From Todiramphus chloris collaris (taxonomy: Eukaryota > Chordata > Aves > Coraciiformes > Alcedinidae): 64,000 nt of DNA. Each line of letters begins with the position of its first letter. The first letter of the stretch is position 1. Positions 59,127 to 64,000 of this stretch are shown here, piece after piece. Where the stretch lies: positions 3,352,714-3,416,713 of the forward strand of contig JANVCC010009742.1 in NCBI GenBank assembly GCA_025345505.1, in the 5' to 3' direction. The notes beneath the pieces were generated by a model. The model did no database searches and was not told the origin of the DNA. It saw only the letters and a program-made list of their open reading frames with translations. A program made the position numbers and the translations under genes.

Positions 59127-60338
59127 CTAAAGCTTCAGGCGGCGTGTCCAGCCGGTGGTGAGTTCCAGGACCGCATCGAGCGTGCGCTTCTGCAGATCAC
59201 CGGGTTCAACGGCTTCGCCCGTGTAAACCGGCGTTTCCTGCGCCAAGGCATCGCCGATCCAGATCCACAGCACGCCGACCTGCTCGTCCGCCTTGACCGG
59301 AGCCAGCAGCGGGCCCTTATACACGACATGGGCCTTGAGGCGATCCTTGTTGGCCGTCGGGACGAGAAGGCTGATCTTTTCGTGTGCCTTGAGCGGGACG
59401 CTGGATTTGACACCGCCAAACACGCTGGCTTCCGCGATGGTCTCGCCTTCGGCAAAGATATTGACTTCCTCGAAGGCGCTGTAGGCCCATTCAAAGATTT
59501 TCTTCGCTTCTTCCGCCCGCTCCTTGTCTGTCGCCAGACCGCTCAGGGCGGCGATGTAACGGCGCCCATTATGTTCGGCCGAACCGACAAGACCATAGCC
59601 GGATTGCTCGGTATAGCCGGTTCCCATGCCGTCAGCGCCGATATCCAGCTTCAGCAAGGGATTGCGGTTGCGCTGGAAAATATTGTTCCAGGTGAAGCTC
59701 TCCTGCGCATAGGTGCGATAATATTCCGGATATTCGTGCTTGATGTAGCGGGCCAGCGTGACAAGGTCCGTCAGCGACACCTTTTGCTCCGGATCGGGCA
59801 AGCCGGTCGAATTGCGGAACGTCGAATTCTTCAGGCCGATTTCCTTCGCCCGTGCGTTCATCATCTCGGCGAATTTTTGTTCCGACCCGGCAATGCCCTC
59901 GGCCAGGATGATGCAACCGTCATTGGCTGACTGCACGATAACGCCCTGGATGAGGTCGCCGACGCTGATCGACGACTTGAGCTTGGCAAACATGGTGGAG
60001 CCGCCGGACGGCGCCCCGCCCCTGCGCCAGGCATTTTCGCTGACGGTATACTGGGTGTCGATCTTGATCTGGCCGGTCTTGAGCGCATGAAAGACCAGTT
60101 CCATGGTCATCAGCTTGGCCAGCGCGGCTGGTTCGATCAGCGTATCGGGTGTTTTGGCGTAGAGAATGGTGCCTGTCTGGTCTTCAAGCATCAGGGCCTG
60201 CTTGGCCTTGGTATCGAACAATGCTTCCTGCGCGTGGACCGGCGACGCGGCAAGCAGCACGACGGCAAGACTGGCGGCAAGCTTACGGAATGGCTGTAAC
60301 GGCAATGTTCTTTGAAGTGGGAAATCAGTTTCCGTCAT
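59127..60338 (-). CDS. D-alanyl-D-alanine carboxypeptidase homologue with two substituted active-site motifs
   Basis: The 403-residue DacF/PBP5-like exported protein has signal FRKLAASLAVVLLAASPVHA and domain order as in DD-carboxypeptidases, including the C-terminal PBP5-type beta domain. Two of three catalytic motifs are changed. SxxK reads AALAK (PAALAKLMTME), where the serine should be; codon GCG, one base from TCG. KTG reads GTG in ADGMGTGYTEQSGYG, codon GGA. SxN is intact (QSANDGC). It is therefore predicted to be inactive but still able to bind muropeptides. ATG 60338 overlaps the end of the rlpA gene. Confidence 0.9.
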   Translation of the reverse strand: MTETDFPLQRTLPLQPFRKLAASLAVVLLAASPVHAQEALFDTKAKQALMLEDQTGTILYAKTPDTLIEPAALAKLMTMELVFHALKTGQIKIDTQYTVSENAWRRGGAPSGGSTMFAKLKSSISVGDLIQGVIVQSANDGCIILAEGIAGSEQKFAEMMNARAKEIGLKNSTFRNSTGLPDPEQKVSLTDLVTLARYIKHEYPEYYRTYAQESFTWNNIFQRNRNPLLKLDIGADGMGTGYTEQSGYGLVGSAEHNGRRYIAALSGLATDKERAEEAKKIFEWAYSAFEEVNIFAEGETIAEASVFGGVKSSVPLKAHEKISLLVPTANKDRLKAHVVYKGPLLAPVKADEQVGVLWIWIGDALAQETPVYTGEAVEPGDLQKRTLDAVLELTTGWTRRLKL

Positions 60339-61635
60339 CGCGTACGACAAACGCATCACCTGCTCCCGCTTTCCAGGCAGCCTGCAGCAAGGCATCGGTA
60401 TTCTTTCCCGCGCTGGTCCGTGCAATCAGAGCGATGCGCGGGCCATCCGGGCTGTTGACCTCGGACAGATCGACCTTGCCCAATGGCGCGAGAGCGCTCA
60501 TGACACGGCCCGCTTCGGACCTGTCGGCAAAAAGGCCGACATCGACATATTCACCCGCCGGTGCCGCTGCGGATTCACGCAGCTTGTTTTCATTCTTCCA
60601 CGCGTCGGAAATGGCCTTCGGCGATATCAGACTGTTCATCGCCACCGCTGTGGCATTGGCACTTGCCACACGCTCGCTGGCATAGGAACTGACGAATGGC
60701 GATGCGCGCCGTGGGCCGCCCTTCAGCGATCCGAGCAGGATCGCCGGCTTGTCGTCGATATAGGGACCAACAAGCGGCAGAACCGGCTGTATATCATAGC
60801 CGAACGGCATCGCCCCCATGGCGGCATTCATCTGCGGCTGCGCGGGCGCGCCAAGACTGACCGCCTGATCATTGAACGATACCGGCGCCACATTCAGGCT
60901 CGCAACCTGAACGCCCTGCACCTTCGGCTGCCGCATGCCGGGAATGGAAAGGGCATTGCGCTGGGTGGGCGTCGGTCCATTCATGGCAATCATGGTGCCT
61001 GAATCCGGCTGCATCAGACGATCACGCGTGCCGGGCGCACGATACGACGCGAGCAAAAAGCCGTCATCGCGCCCTTCGAGCGGCGCGCGGCCCACATATT
61101 CCACCTTCACGTCGGCCGTACCCGTATGCTGATAGTCCAGCATCGTCGCAGCCTTTTGCGACAGATCGATCACGCGATCGCTGTGATACGGTCCGCGGTC
61201 GTTGACGCGCACGATCACGGAACTGCCATTGGCGAGATTGGTCACGCGCGCATAGCTCGGCAGCGGCATGGTCGGGTGCGCCGCCGACAGGTGGTTCATG
61301 TCGTACACTTCGCCATTGGCAGTGAGGCGGCCATGAAAGGCCGAGCCGTACCAGGATGCCCGCCCCTGACGCTTGTAGCCCAGCTCTTCCCTGGGATAAT
61401 ACCACTTGCCGCGAACCTGATAGGGCCTGCCGATCTGGTTGCGCCCGCCGCCGCGCGGCATGTTGCGAAAATCCGTGACGACGCGCGGGCTGGCTTTGAC
61501 GCCATACTCCGATTCAGCGAAATATTCCTTGCCGTGGCTTCGTTTAGCAACCTTTGCCGTGGGTGACGCGCAGGCTGCCATCAGGGCGCCCATCGCAACA
61601 ACTCCCGCAATTCGAAAAGCTTTGGCTTTTGACAA
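60325..61635 (-). CDS. rlpA: RlpA-type septal ring lytic transglycosylase with SPOR domain
   Basis: The 436-residue lipoprotein has lipobox LMAACAS (Cys after about residue 21). The double-psi beta-barrel domain contains GRASWYGSAFHGRLTANGEVYDMNHLSAAHPTMPLPSYARVTNLANGSSVIVRVNDRGPYHSDRVIDLSQKAA, with the catalytic Asp in NDRGPY. The C-terminal SPOR-like region (EYVDVGLFADRSEAGRVMSAL) would bind denuded septal glycan. The start is TTG 61635. It overlaps the DD-peptidase homologue, an envelope-remodelling pair. Confidence 0.92.
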   Translation of the reverse strand: MSKAKAFRIAGVVAMGALMAACASPTAKVAKRSHGKEYFAESEYGVKASPRVVTDFRNMPRGGGRNQIGRPYQVRGKWYYPREELGYKRQGRASWYGSAFHGRLTANGEVYDMNHLSAAHPTMPLPSYARVTNLANGSSVIVRVNDRGPYHSDRVIDLSQKAATMLDYQHTGTADVKVEYVGRAPLEGRDDGFLLASYRAPGTRDRLMQPDSGTMIAMNGPTPTQRNALSIPGMRQPKVQGVQVASLNVAPVSFNDQAVSLGAPAQPQMNAAMGAMPFGYDIQPVLPLVGPYIDDKPAILLGSLKGGPRRASPFVSSYASERVASANATAVAMNSLISPKAISDAWKNENKLRESAAAPAGEYVDVGLFADRSEAGRVMSALAPLGKVDLSEVNSPDGPRIALIARTSAGKNTDALLQAAWKAGAGDAFVVRDDGN

Positions 61636-61879
61636 TGCAAACTACCGGCTGGATGCCGTCCCCACACTTTTTACGCAACGATACCGAACAGAACCTGGTG
61701 CAGCCCCAGAACCCATCATGGAGTATTGCACCAGAATTATAACTCGCACCGATAGGTTGACAGCACCTTAACAGAACAGGGAGACATTGCCTGTCATGGC
61801 TAACTTTGGTTAACGGGCGCCCCATCCGCAAAGGAAAGATGTGATGCGGAGACGTGAAGCGCGTTCGGCGCAGGCGTCG

Positions 61880-62014
61880 TTAGAGCCAGCCGCCGAAGAC
61901 ATAGGTCAGAAGCGCTGCGGCGGCCACGCCCCCGACGAATATGGCGATATACCAGACATTCGAGCTGTGGCTTGGCCAGACCTCTTCGTCATCATCATCA
62001 AAATCGTCGATCAT
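61880..62014 (-). CDS. small single-pass membrane protein
   Basis: The 44-residue protein begins MIDDFDDDDEEVWPSHSS, then has one hydrophobic segment (YIAIFVGGVAAAALLTYVFGGWL) that ends at the stop codon. An AAGGAG box precedes the ATG at 62014 and a second AGGAGG lies slightly further upstream. The acidic N-terminus and C-terminal helix resemble small C-tail-anchored or type II membrane peptides. No family is known to me. It lies about 245 bp upstream of rlpA on the same strand. Confidence 0.6.
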   Translation of the reverse strand: MIDDFDDDDEEVWPSHSSNVWYIAIFVGGVAAAALLTYVFGGWL

Positions 62015-62300
62015 TCTCCTTGCATCCTCCTGTGGGCCCGGCTTGTCAGAAGCTGCACACGTCCTCCAGGCCGAGCCCTGCCAACGGGGTTTCGCCAGCG
62101 TTCTTCAACTCGGATTGCCGATGAAAGTTCCAATCAAGGCGCCCAGCCTCGCTGGCGACGGACCTTCAAAGCATGCCGGGACACGCCGAACGCGATATGC
62201 AGCAGCGAAACAACTGCGCGGTGCTTTCTTTTCGCGGCCCGGTTGTATTCCGGCTTCATACAACTAAGTATATCTCAAAGAATTTCGGGGGTCTTCAAGT

Positions 62301-62534
62301 ATGTATATAATCAAGCACGGTGTGCGAAACACGCTTGGTGATGTTTTATGGGACGAACCCCTTCCCCTACAATTTGAAACAATTGAAGATTGCAAGCTTA
62401 CTATCAGCTCGCTGATCGAGCGCTATGATCACAGTGAGTTTGAACAGGAAAACGACCGGTGGTGCACGTGGAACGATAGCAAGCAGAACGAGTTTCACTA
62501 TTGGTGGATCGTTGCAGTGGCGCCATTGTCTTAG
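62301..62534 (+). CDS. hypothetical small protein
   Basis: The 77-residue protein is acidic and Trp-rich at its C-terminal half (DRWCTWNDSKQNEFHYWWIVAVAPLS). No domain is recognised. It is not strongly supported by a ribosome-binding site, but its base composition and codon use look coding. It lies 51 bp before the next frame, whose early part overlaps the same region. Confidence 0.45.
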   Translation: MYIIKHGVRNTLGDVLWDEPLPLQFETIEDCKLTISSLIERYDHSEFEQENDRWCTWNDSKQNEFHYWWIVAVAPLS

Positions 62535-62661
62535 GAAAAACCAATGCATTACCATGGCACCTTACGCATTCTTGCCTGTTATCATGCGTGAATTGTCCGC
62601 ATGCGGTAGGTGCCGCGATGATACCTATTTTTCGCGAGACGAGCCTGTTAAAACCCCACGC

Positions 62662-63339
62662 ATGGACCACGCGAATGTAAAAATTTCCAAAGTTCTGATC
62701 ATCGAGGATGATTATTTTTATGCGGATTCGCTGAAGCGGCACTTCAAGACATCTGGCCAGCACGTGGCGACCGCCGAGACCTTCCATGCGGCGCAGATGG
62801 CTATCGAGGCGGATGAATTTGACCTGATCATCATCGATCCGGGGCTTCCAGACTATGGAAGCGAGATGGAATCCCGCGATGTGCGCCTGAAAATCATCGA
62901 GTCCATCATCAATTCCACTCCCGCAGCCGTTCATCTGGTCATCACCGGCCGGTATTCGACCGATGAGGCTGAAACATGCAGAAACCTCGGCGCGAAGGGA
63001 TATCTGGGCAAAAATCGGCTCAATGCTCCCACCCTCGCCAGCATTCTTGAACTCATGACCCGTTCTGAATTTGTCGTGCATCGGGGGAGCGAGACGATCA
63101 GCGATGCTTTTCCGGGCTATTATTATCCGTTCCTGTCATTGTCAGAGGAAGAATGCCTCCAATGGGTGGAAGACCGCCCGAAGGGCATGAAACGCAATGA
63201 ACTGTTTGTGCTTATGGCAAAGCACTTTAAGATGAAAAGTGCCGAGATGGCCGAGCAGAAATACAAACGGGCGCGAAGCAAAGTCCTGGCGCATGGCCGC
63301 AAAATCACTGCCGACAATGATGATCCTGCAACCGATTGA
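62662..63339 (+). CDS. response regulator with unusual C-terminal domain
   Basis: This 225-residue protein has an N-terminal receiver with acidic pair IEDDYF, phospho-acceptor Asp in LIIIDPGLPDYG, Thr in VITGRYS and Lys in GYLGKNRL, all in proper order. The C-terminal about 75 residues (LSEEECLQWVEDRPKGMKRNELFVLMAKHFKMKSAEMAEQKYKRARSKVLAHG) look helix-turn-helix-like and sigma-70 region 4-like but fit no family I can name. ATG 62662 is the last start before the receiver; ATG 62584 is also in frame. The next gene follows by 10 bp. No kinase is nearby. Confidence 0.78.
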   Translation: MDHANVKISKVLIIEDDYFYADSLKRHFKTSGQHVATAETFHAAQMAIEADEFDLIIIDPGLPDYGSEMESRDVRLKIIESIINSTPAAVHLVITGRYSTDEAETCRNLGAKGYLGKNRLNAPTLASILELMTRSEFVVHRGSETISDAFPGYYYPFLSLSEEECLQWVEDRPKGMKRNELFVLMAKHFKMKSAEMAEQKYKRARSKVLAHGRKITADNDDPATD

Positions 63340-63349
63340 GGAAAAGGCC

Positions 63350-63898
63350 GTGGAAATACACAACGGTTGGCGTGCCTGCTTCTTGGGCCTTGTGCTCTTA
63401 TGCGCGGTTCCTGCCGCTTCCGCCGGCATAGTCGACCCGCATGTTCTCCAGATCGAACGCCAGAGCGGAAAACCCATCGCCTCCTACAAAGAGGACGATC
63501 TGGCAAAATCATTTTCCTATCGGGAGATTCAAACCAAGACGCCTTGGACCAACGACGTACAGCGCACCTATCGCGGTTTTTCGCTGATCGAGATATTGGC
63601 GAAGAACGGATTGGCCAATGCGAAGGTCATAAAGGGCATAGCGCCCAATGATTATTCCGCCAGAATCGATATGGACGAAATCAAACGTTACAATCCGATC
63701 GTTGCCTCACAGATCGCCTGCAATGACGTCGAAGCCAAGGCAGGAAAATGCCATGAGGGCGAATTCCGCCCGCTTGAGGCCGACGATTTTGGGCCATTCT
63801 ACATTGTCTGGCCTTTTGACAGCATGCCCAAGGCCTATGACCCGGGAGATCACTCAAGATGGATCTGGTTTCTCACCGAGCTGCAATTTGAGCAATAA
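63350..63898 (+). CDS. exported molybdopterin-binding-domain-like protein (YedY-like fragment family)
   Basis: The 182-residue protein has signal NGWRACFLGLVLLCAVPAASA. The mature part KTPWTNDVQRTYRGFSLIEILAKNGLANAKVIKGIAPNDYSARIDMDEIKRYNPIVASQIACND and DDFGPFYIVWPFD follow the pattern of small oxidoreductase molybdopterin-binding domain proteins (TPWT, NDY, GP..I.YP-like blocks). The cofactor-binding Cys of YedY is not evident. GTG 63350 has GAGG 8 bases upstream. It is coupled to the REC-domain gene. Redox function is uncertain. Confidence 0.7.
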   Translation: MEIHNGWRACFLGLVLLCAVPAASAGIVDPHVLQIERQSGKPIASYKEDDLAKSFSYREIQTKTPWTNDVQRTYRGFSLIEILAKNGLANAKVIKGIAPNDYSARIDMDEIKRYNPIVASQIACNDVEAKAGKCHEGEFRPLEADDFGPFYIVWPFDSMPKAYDPGDHSRWIWFLTELQFEQ

Positions 63899-63970
63899 TT
63901 TTTGATCGCGCATCAAGCCGCGTGACGCTTAAACGATGAATGGGATTGATTTCAGACACGTGGTGGATAG

Positions 63971-64000
63971 GTGAGACAGATACTCCGCGCAAACGGTACG
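63971..64000 (+). other. possible start of a further gene, cut by the window end
   Basis: A GTG at 63971 opens a frame of ten codons that runs off the window. In related genomes the molybdopterin-domain protein is often followed by a sensor or GGDEF-type gene, so a gene here would fit. The visible sequence is too short to support this. Confidence 0.2.

Noticed and set aside
61841-62341. 166-codon plus frame upstream of the small hypothetical gene
   Set aside because: No family, no ribosome-binding site, and it overlaps the better-supported 44-residue minus-strand gene.
1-64000. CRISPR array or tRNA/rRNA gene
   Set aside because: No regularly spaced repeats and no cloverleaf or rRNA core sequence were seen in reading both strands; a tRNAscan/Rfam run would settle it.

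Overview
The window is a chromosomal segment of an alphaproteobacterium of the order Hyphomicrobiales (Rhizobiales), most likely near the Phyllobacterium / Brucella / Ochrobactrum group. The evidence is the backbone gene order: ispD(F), dusB, ntrB, ntrC, then ntrY, ntrX, trkA, dat, hfq, hflX, mazG, followed by the metG-tatD-MBL and rlpA-DD-peptidase-tmk-holB blocks. The protein features are also typical of the group. No rRNA, tRNA, CRISPR array, integrase or transposase was recognised.

Layout. 1-4300: backbone (ispD end, dusB, ntrB, ntrC). 4300-40970: about 36.7 kb of accessory genes separating ntrC from ntrY, which are normally adjacent in this order. 40970-51940: backbone again (ntrY, ntrX, a Rid-family gene, trkA, an MBL hydrolase, a lactonase, dat, hfq, hflX, mazG). 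51940-54000: a trypsin-like protease with a small partner, and a YbaK-type deacylase. 54000-61640: minus-strand housekeeping genes. 61640-64000: small membrane protein, hypothetical gene, REC-domain protein and an exported molybdopterin-domain-like protein.

The accessory segment holds two separate antibacterial systems. At 4.4-5.6 kb there is a colicin M-type (lipid II-cleaving) bacteriocin gene with a small membrane-anchored protein that looks like its immunity partner. At 21.7-27.2 kb there is a microcin-like locus: a 128-residue precursor with a double-glycine leader, a C39-peptidase ABC exporter, an HlyD adaptor and two near-duplicate PrsW-like membrane proteins. Both lie in visibly A+T-richer DNA. 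The rest is mostly transport and regulation: a cobalamin riboswitch driving cbtBA; copCD; an fbpABC-type iron importer; a GntR-controlled sugar ABC operon; an ArsR/SRPBCC pair; and a LysR/PrpF/ABC importer operon.

Two oddities concern backbone genes. The 5' end of ntrY carries a perfect 67-bp copy of the leader and first codons of the DUF1428 gene 7.1 kb upstream, so ntrY appears to have been given a new translation start where the accessory segment joins the backbone. The DD-carboxypeptidase homologue at 59.1-60.3 kb has lost both the catalytic serine of SxxK and the lysine of KTG, so it looks like a pseudoenzyme.
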